Notes: generated by a model not told the origin, from the sequence alone. A stretch of DNA of 64,000 bases from Amycolatopsis antarctica (GCF_002262875.1 NZ_NKYE01000014.1:1-64000); one strand, 5' to 3'; positions 23,851 through 33,549 are shown, numbered from the stretch's first letter. Translations and numbers: made by a program.

Positions 23851-24336
23851 TCAGCTCCAGGTCACGCAAACCTTCTTCGGTAGGTTCTCTTCCGACCACG
23901 TGATTGCCGCGTCGCCGGAAAGTCCTTCCGCCAACCCCAGCGCTGCCACAACCGCTCCGGCAGGGATGTTGACACCGCCAACAACGAATGCCCCCACGCC
24001 GGTCACCGCGCCTCTAACCTTCAGATACCAGCCATAAGCGATGCCAGCTTCCTTGGGAATTGTTCCGCAGAACTCCCCACCAGCCACCTGTCCAACCTGC
24101 TGCGAATCCGCGCCAGAAGGAGTGCGCTCGGTTGCCAGCATTCGGCCGTACAAACTGACGGCCTGTGTGTACTCATCTGCGGTCACCGTCTTGGCGTATT
24201 CCGCCTGCATCTTTCCGACCTCGGCAGCTCGATCAACTGGACCAGCTGATGCGACACCAGCCCCGGCTCCTAGGAAGGCAACGGTGAACACCATCACCAA
24301 AGCCGCCGCTGCCCGTTGAGAGAGTTTCTTCGTCAT
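23851..24336 (-). CDS. Secreted hypothetical protein
   Basis: A 161-residue protein with a clear Sec signal (MTKKLSQRAAAALVMVF followed by AFLGAGAGVASA, cleavage before GPVDR). The mature N-terminal 50 residues are predicted helical (AAEVGKMQAEYAKTVTADEY); the C-terminal half has a Gly/Val/Ala-rich stretch (GAVTGVGAFVVGGVNIPAGAVVAALG) that could insert in or lie on a membrane, and two Cys. No family recognised. It is convergent with the orphan response regulator, 123 bases apart, and divergent from the IS256 remnant. Confidence 0.65.
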   Translation of the reverse strand: MTKKLSQRAAAALVMVFTVAFLGAGAGVASAGPVDRAAEVGKMQAEYAKTVTADEYTQAVSLYGRMLATERTPSGADSQQVGQVAGGEFCGTIPKEAGIAYGWYLKVRGAVTGVGAFVVGGVNIPAGAVVAALGLAEGLSGDAAITWSEENLPKKVCVTWS

Positions 24337-24458
24337 ATCGAGTCCTCTCCGACCTTCGTATACCCAGGTGACATCTGTACGGGCAAAAACGTTAGCCAAA
24401 ACGCGACCGCAATACAGTCGGTCGAACGGCCCACAATTCGGGCTTCGTCGACAAATCC

Positions 24459-25857
24459 GGAACCGTTCCAAGATCAGTGTTTCCGGCCCGACACGCCGGG
24501 CCGTAGGTCCGTCGGGATGGGCACTGTGAGTGGTGACATCTGAGCTTGTGAGTCCACGTAAGCGTGAGTCCAAGCTGGCGCGGGAGCTGTCGCCGGAGCA
24601 GGCCGCCGCGGCGGCGATGGTGGCCGAGGCGAAAGCTCGCGGGCTGGCCCTGACCGGTCCGGACAGCCTGCTGAAACTGTTCACCAAGAACGTGCTGGAG
24701 ACCGCTCTCGACGAGGAAATGACCGAGCACCTCGGCCACGAACAGAACCAGGCCGACCGTGAGTCGACGAATGTGCGCAACGGCGCACGGCCGAAAATGG
24801 CGAGCTCGGATGCCGCCGGCGGGGCCACTGTCGAGGTTCCGCGGGACCGGGAGAGCGCGTTCGATCCGTAGACCGTGAAGAAGCGGCAACGACGGCTCGC
24901 GGATGTGGACGAGATCGTGCTGTCACTGTATGCGAAAGGGATGACCACCGGCGACATATCCGCGCATTTCGCGGAAATCTGCGGAGCCCCGGTGGGCAAG
25001 GAGGCGATCTCGCGGATCACCGACAAGGTCGTCGCCTATATGAACCACTGTGCCAACCGCCCGCTCGACTCCGTGTACGCGGCGGTGTTCATCGACGCAA
25101 TCCACGTCAAGGTCCGCGACGGGCAGGTCGCCAACCGGCCCGTCCATGCGGCCATCGACGTCACCGTGGACGGCCGCAAGGATGTCCTGGGCCTGTGGAT
25201 GGGCACCGGTGGTGAGGGCGCGAAGTTCTGGATGAGCGTGCTGATCGACCTGAAGAACCGCGGCGTGGCCGTCGTCTTCTTCCTTGTCTGCGATGGCCTC
25301 AAAGGGCTCCCCGATACGGTGGCGAACGTCTGGCCGAAAGCTATTGTTCGAACCTGCATCGTCCACTTGATCCGGAACATCTTCCGGCTGGTCGCGCGTC
25401 AGGATTGGGACGCGGTGAAGCGGGACATCAACCTATCTACACTGCGCCCAGTCCGGATGCCGCGGCTGTCGCAATGGACGAAATCGAGAAGAAATGAAGG
25501 AAGAAGTACGGGGCGAGAGCCGGCTCTGGCGCAACGCCTGGGAGGAGTTCATTCCGTTCCTTGATTGCGACGTTGAGATCCGGACGATGATCTGCTCCAC
25601 GAACGCAATTTAATCATTGAACGCCCGTTATCGGCGGGCGATTCGCGTACGAGGGCATTTCCCGACCGAGCAGGCCGCAATGAAGTGCCTGCATCTCGCG
25701 GCCCCGCAGCCCGGACCCGACCGGGACCGGCCGCGCCCGATGGACGATGTGCTGGAAACCCATGATCAACGCGTTCACCATCACCTTCGGTGATCGCTGG
25801 CCGGAAGCGGAGCCTACTGATCAACAACGCCGGAAACACCGCTCACGGGATAGACCC
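24459..25857 (+). mobile_element. IS256-family insertion sequence, degenerate
   Basis: A roughly 1.4-kb element. GTGTTTCCGG at 24477-24486 and its exact complement CCGGAAACAC at 25830-25839 are the inner parts of imperfect terminal inverted repeats, which can be extended outward to about 24459 and 25857 with roughly two thirds of positions matching. Between them lies a broken transposase. The boundaries are estimates and no target duplication could be confirmed. Confidence 0.7.
24548..25820 (+). pseudogene. IS256-family transposase with stop and frameshifts
   Basis: The first part reads from a GTG at 24548 and stops at an in-frame TAG (24869-24871) where relatives have Gln in 'FxPQTVKKRQRR'. 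The continuation gives KKRQRRLADVDEIVLSLYAK, then AVFIDAIHVKVRDGQ with the first catalytic Asp and VVFFLVCDGLKGLPD with the second. Near 25430 the frame breaks, and the rest is readable only with shifts: RLWRNAWEEFIPF (the catalytic Glu region), TMICSTNAI and NAFTITFGDRWPEAE at the C-terminus. All three DDE acids are thus traceable, but no single product is possible. Confidence 0.85.
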
Positions 25858-25899
25858 CGGACCGGCGAAGGGCGAGTATCGGAGGCGCTTTTGTCGTTC

Positions 25900-26814
25900 T
25901 CAGTCGACCTGTTCCAGCCAGTTCCAGAGGATGCGTTCGCGGTGGGTGTCGTAGGACTCGGTGGATGACGCCGCGACCTTCGTCTTGTGGATGTAGGCAC
26001 CGGTAGCGGCGGTGGTGACGCCGAGGATTGCGTCGGCGAGTTTCTTGCCCGCGGGGACCGGGGTGTCCACCAGGGGGGTGACCGAGAGCAACGGGACGAC
26101 CTTACTCATCAGAAAGGGAAAGGCTCCACCGGTTTGGCGTGCGAGTCCGGTTCCGATCACGAGACTGGGGTTGTACGAGACGATGTCGATGCGGTCGGGC
26201 AGTCGGCGGGCCCATTCGTGGACCAGATGAATGCCGCCGAGTTTGCTCGTCACGTAGGCACGGCGACCAGCTCGGACATTTTCGGAACGGTCGAATGCTC
26301 CGGGGCGCGAAATTTCCGGGATGGTCCACCGGGGTGCGGGCATGGTCCCCCCGGTGTGCCGGAGATCGCCGAAGTGAGCGTCGCTGACGGTGACGACGAT
26401 GCGTGCCGGAGCCTGAAGGTGAGGGTGTAGTTGCCGGAGGAGCTGGTGGGTGGACATGACGTTTACGGCGAAGGTCCTCTCGTATCCGTCGACCGTGGTT
26501 GTCAGCGCATTGGAGAGGTGGACACCCGCGTTGAAGACGAGTCCCCGCAGCGGAGGCAACTCGCCGGAATCAAGAAGATCCTCCATCTTCGCCCCAGCAG
26601 CGGCGACGCTCGCCCTGCTCGACAGATCGACGTCGGCACTCGACACATGCGGAGAGATTCCCCGCAGGCTCGGTAGAATTTCGGCGGCAGAGGAGCTTCG
26701 CCCAAGAACCACGAGGTGGGTATCGGGGCTACGACGCAGGATTTCTCGTGCGGCTTCCAGGCCGATTCCTCTGGTGGCCCCGGTCATGATCAGGGTTCGG
26801 TTCGCTGCGGTCAT
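25900..26814 (-). CDS. Short-chain dehydrogenase, retinol-dehydrogenase-like
   Basis: A 304-residue SDR. The cofactor site is TGATRGIG, VLGRSS after beta-2 suggests NADPH preference, LVFNAGVHLSNALTTTVDGYE corresponds to the NAG region, VTVSDAHF holds the catalytic Ser and RRAYVTSKLGG the YxxxK pair. The insert between Ser and Tyr and the overall length resemble retinol dehydrogenase/protochlorophyllide reductase-like SDRs. The ATG at 26814 has CCGGAGG close upstream. It is divergent from an XRE-MmyB regulator, a gene pairing very common in actinobacteria in which the regulator represses the SDR gene. Confidence 0.87.
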   Translation of the reverse strand: MTAANRTLIMTGATRGIGLEAAREILRRSPDTHLVVLGRSSSAAEILPSLRGISPHVSSADVDLSSRASVAAAGAKMEDLLDSGELPPLRGLVFNAGVHLSNALTTTVDGYERTFAVNVMSTHQLLRQLHPHLQAPARIVVTVSDAHFGDLRHTGGTMPAPRWTIPEISRPGAFDRSENVRAGRRAYVTSKLGGIHLVHEWARRLPDRIDIVSYNPSLVIGTGLARQTGGAFPFLMSKVVPLLSVTPLVDTPVPAGKKLADAILGVTTAATGAYIHKTKVAASSTESYDTHRERILWNWLEQVD

Positions 26815-26988
26815 GGGTGGGCCTCCGGGTGAGATCGTGCGAGTTCGTGTGTGCGTCGACATCTGCTTTCTCCGCCGCCATCGACACTGATGGAGTCTTC
26901 GACGGTGAGGGAGACCTCGTCGAGCCTGGTATCCACAGGGCCACGCATCCGGCCTGGCGATGGCCGCAGGGGTAGGGACAATGAAGTC

Positions 26989-27783
26989 ATGGCGGGAGAT
27001 GAGAGGTTGGGTCTGGGCGAGTACCTACGTCGTCATCGCTCGGAGATGACACCCCGGGATCGGGCCGGCTCATCGGCTCTGTCCCATAGGCGTGTGCCGG
27101 GCCTGCGACGTCAGGAAATCGCTGACGTCGCAGGCATATCGGTCGACTACTACATCCGTCTCGAACAGGGGCGCGCGTCCCGCCCCTCGCGGGAGATCCT
27201 CACCGCGCTGGCCCGTGCGTTCCGGCTCTCGAGCGCCGAGCGGGATCACCTGTTCCGGCTGGCCGGTGAGCGCCCTCCGCAGCCACGAGCACCCGCCGCG
27301 GAAATCCGACCGGGACTCCAACTATTGCTCGACAGCCTGAACCACACCATGCCGGTCACCATTCACGACGGCAGGCTCGACGTGCTGGCGCTCAACGCTG
27401 CCGCGGCAGAACTGGTCGGGCCCGTCTTCGGCGGCGGGCCCTACGGTTACAACATCGTCCACCAGGTCTTCACCTCGACGGGACTCCGCGAAGTGCTCGG
27501 TAACGAGGGAGCGGAGCAACTCGCCCGAGCGGCCGCCTCCGAACTTCGCAAAGCACTCAGCCTCTACCCGGAAGACGAGCGTCTCCGCTCCTTGTTTCGC
27601 GAGCTGGTGGCAAGCAGCCCCGAGTTCATCAGCCACTGGGACCGAGGAGAGATCGGAACATGGAGGTCCGCGATGAAACGTTTCAACCATCCGACCAGAG
27701 GACCGCTCGACTTCGACAGCGAGATGCTGCACGACCCCGAGAGCGACCACTGGGTCATGCTTTTCACGCCCCGCCGCGCATGA
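26989..27783 (+). CDS. XRE-family regulator with MmyB-like ligand-binding domain
   Basis: A 264-residue regulator. The N-terminal helix-turn-helix carries the subfamily block VPGLRRQEIADVAGISVDYY then RLEQGRASRPSREIL. The C-terminal domain from about residue 105 has the MmyB-like PAS-type features DGRLDVLALNAAAAELVGPV and a late MLHDPESDHWVMLFTP ending. Proteins of this type usually control an adjacent oxidoreductase gene, here the divergent SDR 174 bases away. The ATG at 26989 begins the conserved part (LGEYLRRHR). Ligand unknown. Confidence 0.88.
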   Translation: MAGDERLGLGEYLRRHRSEMTPRDRAGSSALSHRRVPGLRRQEIADVAGISVDYYIRLEQGRASRPSREILTALARAFRLSSAERDHLFRLAGERPPQPRAPAAEIRPGLQLLLDSLNHTMPVTIHDGRLDVLALNAAAAELVGPVFGGGPYGYNIVHQVFTSTGLREVLGNEGAEQLARAAASELRKALSLYPEDERLRSLFRELVASSPEFISHWDRGEIGTWRSAMKRFNHPTRGPLDFDSEMLHDPESDHWVMLFTPRRA

Positions 27784-28292
27784 TCCATCGATGTGCACGC
27801 GAGTCTGTGCCGGTCGCAGCTGGTGGACCGCTCCGCCCTGCCGAACATCGTCCACATCAGGAACGATCGGGACGTGCCGCGGGTCACTCTCACAAGCACG
27901 ATCGGCGGCCGGCCGGGGCCGACCACGGCGCCTTTGTGGGGAGACGTACCGCTGCCCGCACGGGATCTCCCGCTGGAACAGACGAGCGGCGAACGGTCGG
28001 GGCCACGATTCGGCCCGCAATCGACGACCGCCTGTGACCGGTTCCGACCGTGTGCGCGACGATCGATGGGCTCGTCCGAGCGGAGCGCGACCCCGTCCGC
28101 GAGGCGACCTGCACGGGCGCGGTCACTGTTCCGGACGCGCTGGCTGCCGCCACGCCGGCCAGGCATCTCGCGTAACCTGAGATCGCGCGGCTTCGGGCAG
28201 CGCGGGAAGAAGCCAACCCACGACGGTGCGGTGTGTCGCGAGGCCGGAACGTCTGGGAAGAACATGCCGGAGGGGCCGCCACGGAGGCGAAC
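27784..28292. other. Gap of about 510 bp upstream of the SARP gene
   Basis: No frame has recognisable content. It must hold the promoter of the SARP-type regulator. A long minus-strand frame through this region is the antisense shadow of the flanking genes. Confidence 0.55.
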
Positions 28293-30296
28293 ATGCGCGG
28301 TCAGGACCTCGAAGTCCTGGTACTCGGACCGACGGACGCGACGAGGTCCGGGCAGCCCGTTCCGCTCGGTGGGCATCGGCGGCGTGCCCTGTTGACCAGG
28401 TTGCTGCTGGACGCGGGGCGCACCGTGTCGGCGCAGACCCTGCTCGACGACGTCTGGGACGACGAGACTCGTCCGGTCACTCGCGGGACGTTGCAGACGC
28501 ACATCTCCGAACTCCGGACGGCCCTCGGCGGCCGGATCGGTTACCACGCCGGTGGCTATCGGCTGGATCTGTCCGGGCTCCGTCTTGACGCGATGAACTT
28601 CGAGAGGGCACTCGACAGCGCTTTGGTCAGTGCGGCGACCGGACTGCCGGAGTCGGCTCGCCAGCTCCTGACCGAGTCCCTCGGTCTCTGGCGCGGCGAC
28701 GCGCTGCAAGACGTGGCCGACCGTGCCTGGGCTCACCCCGAGGCGGCGCGGCTCACCGAACTGCGGAAGGTGGCGGAAGAACAACTTCTGCAAAGCCGTC
28801 TCGACGTCGGCGAGCACCAGCAGCTCGTTGCGGACGCTGAGGCCGCGGTCGCCGATGAGCCGCTGCGGGAACAACGCTGGGCGACCCTCGTTCTGGCCCT
28901 GTACCGGTGTGGCCGGCAATCCGCCGCATTGGCGGCCTATCGCAGGCTGCGCGACCTGTTGGCCGGGGAAATGGGCGTCGACCCCTCACGTCCGATGGTC
29001 GAGTTGCAGGCAGCGATCCTGCGGCAGGATCCGCGGCTGGACGGTCCTGGCACCAACGGAATGCGCGGTCTCGCCCGCACCGCGGCCACCGAGACGCTGC
29101 GACGCGCGCACGACGCCGCCGACGCCGGGGACTGGCCGACCGTGCAGGAAAGTCTGATCGCGGCCGAGACGAGTGGATCGCTGCACGTGGACGATCTCGA
29201 ACTTCTCGGCGACGCGGGGTTCGTGTCGGGAGACCAGGAAACCTCTATCTACGCCCGGATGCGGGCCCACATGATGTGTCTGACCCAGGCCGACACCAGC
29301 CGTGCCGCGGTATTCGCAATGCAGATCGTGTGCAACTACTACGTCCGCAACCAACCTTCACTGGCACGAGGCTGGATGGATCGGGCCGGTCGTCTCCTGG
29401 ACGGAGTGCGTGAGTCCGCGGCTCACGGAATGTTCGCCTACACCGAAGGGCTCATCGCCCTGGCCGGCGGCGACCCTGCCGTCGCCGTGGAGAAGGGCGT
29501 CCGGGCCAAGAAGATCGGGAAGCGGCGGGGCGATCACGAGATCGAGGCGCTCGGCCAGGCCGTTGAGGGCTCTGGCCTCGCCCGGCTTGGCGACATCGAG
29601 GCCGCGGTCCCGCTGTTCGAAGCGGCCTTCGCCGCGGCGTGCGTCCCGGGACGGCTCGGTCCGGTGGCCGCCGGGCAGATCGTGTGCTGGTCCACGCAAG
29701 CGCTGCTGTCGGTCGCCGAGTACGACCGTGCCCGGAAGTGGATCGACGTCGTCGAACAGTCCGGTATGGCTTTTCCTGGGGACTGCCACGTTCACCGGGC
29801 GGAAGCGCTCCGGGGAGTCGGTGAGCTGGACGCCGCCGCCGCGGAGGCCGAGGCCGGCCGCCGCGAGGCTCAGGACGTCCAGCCGCTGCACGCTGGCATT
29901 GCGCACTACGAGATGGGGATGCTGCATCTGGCCAGTGGTTCTCTCCTCGCCGCCGAACGTTCGTTCGTGCTCGCCAAGGCGTGCGGTGTGTCGCAACAGC
30001 CGGGAGCCGCCCTGGTCCAACTCGCCCTTGGCGACGTCGACGGGGCCTTCCGGGCGATCACGGCCGCGCTGGCCAGTCCGGTGGTGGACGACCTCGCCCG
30101 TGCGCGGTTGCTCCCGGCCGCCGTACGGATCGCCGTCGCCGCGGCCGAACACGCGCAGGCGGAACGCTTCGCCGCCAGCCTGAACCAGATCGTCCGGACA
30201 CTGGACGCACCCGGTCTCGCGCCGATCGCCGTGGCGGCGCGCACCGAGCTGGGTCTGCGTACCGGCGTTCCCGAGGACAACGCAAAGGCCTTCTGA
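28293..30296 (+). CDS. SARP/AfsR-type regulator with BTAD and TPR-like C-terminus
   Basis: A 667-residue regulator. Residues 1-95 form the OmpR-like winged helix (LEVLVLGPTDATRSGQPVPL, RRALLTRLLLDAGRTVSAQT). Residues about 100-245 form the bacterial transcriptional activation domain, with the typical ending RQSAALAAYRRLRDLLAGEM then GVDPSRPMVELQAAIL. The remaining 420 residues are Ala/Glu-rich helical repeats of TPR character with no P-loop, so unlike full AfsR it lacks the NB-ARC ATPase. GGAGGCGAAC before the ATG at 28293 is a strong ribosome site. SARPs usually activate secondary-metabolite operons, but none is adjacent here. Confidence 0.87.
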   Translation: MRGQDLEVLVLGPTDATRSGQPVPLGGHRRRALLTRLLLDAGRTVSAQTLLDDVWDDETRPVTRGTLQTHISELRTALGGRIGYHAGGYRLDLSGLRLDAMNFERALDSALVSAATGLPESARQLLTESLGLWRGDALQDVADRAWAHPEAARLTELRKVAEEQLLQSRLDVGEHQQLVADAEAAVADEPLREQRWATLVLALYRCGRQSAALAAYRRLRDLLAGEMGVDPSRPMVELQAAILRQDPRLDGPGTNGMRGLARTAATETLRRAHDAADAGDWPTVQESLIAAETSGSLHVDDLELLGDAGFVSGDQETSIYARMRAHMMCLTQADTSRAAVFAMQIVCNYYVRNQPSLARGWMDRAGRLLDGVRESAAHGMFAYTEGLIALAGGDPAVAVEKGVRAKKIGKRRGDHEIEALGQAVEGSGLARLGDIEAAVPLFEAAFAAACVPGRLGPVAAGQIVCWSTQALLSVAEYDRARKWIDVVEQSGMAFPGDCHVHRAEALRGVGELDAAAAEAEAGRREAQDVQPLHAGIAHYEMGMLHLASGSLLAAERSFVLAKACGVSQQPGAALVQLALGDVDGAFRAITAALASPVVDDLARARLLPAAVRIAVAAAEHAQAERFAASLNQIVRTLDAPGLAPIAVAARTELGLRTGVPEDNAKAF

Positions 30297-30430
30297 TCGA
30301 AGGGACGGGCGCCTTGTCACCGCGACGATGCGATCTCTCTCCAGGACGACGGAGCGGAAGCCGTGGCCGATGTACCGATCAGTCGATGCGGACCCGGCCG
30401 AACGCGGGTTCCCGGCGGGCTCCCCACAAT

Positions 30431-30483
30431 CTCGTGAAGGCCACCTTCACTACGGAAAACGTAACGGAGGTGGCCTTCACGAG
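30431..30483. terminator. Strong bidirectional hairpin between convergent genes
   Basis: CTCGTGAAGGCCACCT and AGGTGGCCTTCACGAG form a perfect 16-bp stem with a 21-base loop. It is 11 bases past the peptidase stop (minus strand) and 134 past the SARP stop (plus strand). The left arm with its extension, GTGAAGGCCACCTTCAC, is itself palindromic, so a smaller hairpin can also fold. Confidence 0.75.
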
Positions 30484-30493
30484 CTTCGACCGT

Positions 30494-32050
30494 TCAGGAA
30501 GGGTTGGGCGGCGGCACGCCGGGCACGCTCTGGTCCTCCGGGACCACGCCCTCGACCAGGTAGGCATCGACGACCTCGTCCACGGCCGCGTTGCCGTACC
30601 CGTAGATGCCGTGGTCACCCTCGCCGGTGACGGTCAGCAGCCGGGAGTTCTCGAACCCTGCGTGTGCCTTCCGGGCGCCTTCGATGGGCGTGGCCGGGTC
30701 GTTCGCCGACTGGACCATCACCACCGGCGGCACACCCTTGCCGTCCAGTGCGGGCAGCGGACGGGGCTGGTTCTCCCAGAAGATGCAGTTCTGGATGAAC
30801 ATCCAGTACCCCCCGGCCAGCAGGTTGCCCTGGTCGAGGAACTCCTGCGACCTGCGGATCACCGACTGCCGGTCGCCGGGCGTGGGGCTGTCGTTGCACC
30901 TGACGGCGGTCAGCACGGCGAGCAGAGCGTCATTCGGGGCCGGCTCGGCCGGCGCGTCGGCGATCGCCGCCCTGGCCTGCGCCTTGGCCTGTTCCGGCGC
31001 GTCGTTCCCGGTCAGCGTCCTGAGCTGGACCAGGAAGTCGGCCAGGCCGGGGAAGGCTTGCTTGCTCTTGAGCAGGCCGACGAAACGGCTGTCCAGATCG
31101 GCCGGGCCGACCTTCACACCGTCGACCTCGACCGGATTGCCCGTCAGCGCGTACCGGACGTCCTCGAAGGTCTGCCGGACCTGCTCGCCGGTGGCGCCGA
31201 GCCCGTACCGGTCGTCGTGGGCCGCGGCCCACGGCAGGAAGTCCTGCCGCCAGCGGCGTTCGTACCCCATGGGCTGCAGGTCGAACGACGCCGCCCAGGT
31301 CGAGGTGAAGTCGACCGAGGAGTCCAGCACGAACCGCCCGACGCGGTCGGGGAACCGCTGGGCGTAGTGCGCGCCGAGCCAGGTGCCCGCCGAGTAGCCG
31401 ATCCAGTTGATCTTCTCGCGGCCGAGTAGGACCCGCAGCAGGTCCAGGTCCTTGGTGTTGTGGAAGGTGTCGACGAACCTGCCGAGTTCACCGGAGGCCT
31501 GCTCGCAGGTCTTCGTGGTCAACTCCGTCGTGTCCAGGAGCAGGTCCAGATTGCGCGGGTCGCGGTCGCGCGGGTCGTGGATCTCACCTTGGCCCGCTCC
31601 GTCGCAGGAGATGTTCGTGCTCCTGCCGGTGCCGCGGGTGTCGATGCCGATGATCTCCTGATGCTCACGCAGCTTGGCCTGCTCGCTCAGCGAGGCGGGG
31701 AACGAGCGGCCCGGCCCACCGGGCCCGCCCGGGTTGGTCAGCACGGACGCCGTCGTCTCACCGGTGGACTTCAGCCTGCTGATCGCGATCGTCACGTCCT
31801 GCCGGTCGTCCGGGTGTTCCCAGTCGCGCGGGGTCGCGAACGTCGCGCACTCGAGGATCTTCGCCGTCTCGGGTTTGTCCGGCACGTCCTCGGCGGTGCA
31901 CTGGCGCCAGTCCAGGCCCTGTTCGGCGTAATGCGCCGGGATGCCGGTGGTGTTCAACGGGTCGGGGTTCGCCAGCGCCGGGGTCATCCCCGCGAGCAGG
32001 CCACCCGCGACCGCGGGGATCACCACGACGAACCGTAGTCTCCTGTGCAT
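30494..32050 (-). CDS. Secreted alpha/beta-hydrolase peptidase (tripeptidyl aminopeptidase, SlpD/E type)
   Basis: A 518-residue secreted hydrolase. The signal peptide ends MTPALA before NPDPL. The oxyanion loop NPGGPGGPG, the nucleophile elbow GYSAGTWLG, an Asp in the ANDPATPI block and the His in GEGDHGIYG form the S33-type triad; the C-terminal 'TAP' domain is present. The family removes tripeptides from exported proteins during growth on protein and around sporulation. The ATG at 32050 has AAAGGGG upstream and starts the signal sequence. A related but not closely similar enzyme is encoded at 59574-61028. Confidence 0.9.
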   Translation of the reverse strand: MHRRLRFVVVIPAVAGGLLAGMTPALANPDPLNTTGIPAHYAEQGLDWRQCTAEDVPDKPETAKILECATFATPRDWEHPDDRQDVTIAISRLKSTGETTASVLTNPGGPGGPGRSFPASLSEQAKLREHQEIIGIDTRGTGRSTNISCDGAGQGEIHDPRDRDPRNLDLLLDTTELTTKTCEQASGELGRFVDTFHNTKDLDLLRVLLGREKINWIGYSAGTWLGAHYAQRFPDRVGRFVLDSSVDFTSTWAASFDLQPMGYERRWRQDFLPWAAAHDDRYGLGATGEQVRQTFEDVRYALTGNPVEVDGVKVGPADLDSRFVGLLKSKQAFPGLADFLVQLRTLTGNDAPEQAKAQARAAIADAPAEPAPNDALLAVLTAVRCNDSPTPGDRQSVIRRSQEFLDQGNLLAGGYWMFIQNCIFWENQPRPLPALDGKGVPPVVMVQSANDPATPIEGARKAHAGFENSRLLTVTGEGDHGIYGYGNAAVDEVVDAYLVEGVVPEDQSVPGVPPPNPS

Positions 32051-32348
32051 ATATCGCCCCTTTGTCAAAAGTCCGATTGGCCTACGCCAACAGGCCCATT
32101 TGAAACCATGCCCCTGCGGCATGCTCAAGGAGTTCAGTGCAGATTTCGCTCAGAAATTTCGCCTATGGTCCGTCGCCCCGAGCGGGGACGACCGCCGGCA
32201 GCGTGGAGAGCAGCGCTGCTCCGCCTGAGGGCCACCTGGTGTCGTGTGAACTCGGGTAATGTTCCGGGCAACGGAGTCCGGCAGCAGCCGCGCTCTGTCC
32301 TATGTGGACCGTTTTGTTGGCCGTTGATCATGCTGGAGAATGATCAGA

Positions 32349-32669
32349 TCATTCGTGCCTCGATCGCCTCGAGACCGATTCTTCGCGGACATCTTTTCCC
32401 TGCTCGGCGAATGCCGTGGAATCCTGCATGTGCTGTCGCGACTGCTTGCGGAAGGTGTCGGGCACCAGAAGCCCCACCAGCCGCATCGGCACGCCGCTGA
32501 ACCGGTACTCGTTCTCGCACTTCCAGAGCGTCGTTTCCGGGCCGGCTTCGGTCAGCCCGGTCGCGTCGGCGAGAATCTGGACCACCCTCTCCCGCGGCAG
32601 GGCGATCTCGATCGAGAGACGGTGTACTTCACGCGCGCATCGCTCTTCCTTCTGAGTGTGGGACAACAT
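32349..32669 (-). pseudogene. SRPBCC-family protein with internal deletion
   Basis: The minus-strand frame gives REVHRLSIEIALPRERVVQI, the start of a START/SRPBCC fold, and then goes directly to TEAGPETTLWKCENEYRFSG, PMRLVGLLVPDTFRKQSRQH and FAEQGKDVREES, the end of the fold. About 60-70 residues of the central beta-sheet ('W..V..' to 'G.Y.V..N.Y') that normally separate these parts are missing. The lost segment is in frame, so a shortened protein of about 107 residues could still be made, but it could not form the ligand cavity. It stands alone between two intergenic stretches. Confidence 0.6.
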
Positions 32670-32901
32670 CCTGTTGCGCTGCTTGCCCTGTTCTCCTCGA
32701 CCGAGGAGCACCGATCACTCCGTGTCCGGGCGACCTTGCGATCTACGGCCCGGGTCGCCAGCGATTACGCTCACCGAACAACCTCGGTAGGAAAGTTATG
32801 GGCGTACGCAGCCTCGGAGCGGCCCTACGCCCGACGATCTGATGATTCTCATTGGCGGTGCGAGCGCCAAGGACGCAGGTCGGCCCACCGTGGCAGGAAT
32901 G

Positions 32902-33546
32902 TCAGGTCGGGTCGGGTACGTAGAACTTCGTCGTGGCCTCGACCGCGGCCGCGACCTGGTCCGCGTCACCACCGGCGGCGAGATGAGCCTGGCCCCACGC
33001 CGCGGCGCTGCGCCGGCCGAACTCGCGCCCCTCGGGCGACTTCTCGAACTCCTCGTGGTCGACGATGTCGTCGCCTGCCAGGAGCCGGCCCAGGGTGAGC
33101 AGGCGCAGGTCCCATCCGACGCCGCCGGCCCCGGGGCCGTACGTCGGGAAGGATGGCTCGCCGACGACCGCGGAGTGGATCAGCTCGAACTCGGTGTCGC
33201 CGGTCGGGCCCGGGGCCAGGCGCACCTCGACCTCGCTCGTGCCGGGCCAGTCGTCGGCCTCCGGGCCGAAGAGCCAGGACACCTTCAGCAGCCGCGGTGA
33301 CTCGCACCGGAGGATGTCGCCATGCTCACCACCCTCCACCTCGAACGTCCCGCCTGCCCGGAGGTCCCCGGTGACCGGCTTCAACCAGCGGGCCAGCCGC
33401 TCCGGGCTGGTGATGGCGTCCCAGACGTCCTCGATCTCCGCGTCGTATCGGCGCCGGAGCTCCACGGTGTACGCCTCACCGGCGGGCACGCTGCCCTTTC
33501 CCATCACGCGGTGCATTGCGGCCAGCTCGTCCAATACGTCTTTCAT
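32902..33546 (-). CDS. SRPBCC (AHSA1-type) protein
   Basis: A 214-residue START-like protein of the AHSA1 group: YTVELRRRYDAEIEDVWDAI, SPERLARWLKPVTGDLRAGG, then a beta-rich middle with EVEVRLAPGPTGDTEFELIH and the closing helix that packs over the cavity. The tail (EFGRRSAAAWGQAHLAAGGD) is a common extension. Its gene starts 3 bases after the ArsR-type regulator gene on the same strand; ArsR-AHSA1 pairs are very frequent in actinobacteria and are probably autoregulated together. The ligand is unknown. Confidence 0.9.
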   Translation of the reverse strand: MKDVLDELAAMHRVMGKGSVPAGEAYTVELRRRYDAEIEDVWDAITSPERLARWLKPVTGDLRAGGTFEVEGGEHGDILRCESPRLLKVSWLFGPEADDWPGTSEVEVRLAPGPTGDTEFELIHSAVVGEPSFPTYGPGAGGVGWDLRLLTLGRLLAGDDIVDHEEFEKSPEGREFGRRSAAAWGQAHLAAGGDADQVAAAVEATTKFYVPDPT

Positions 33547-33549
33547 GTG

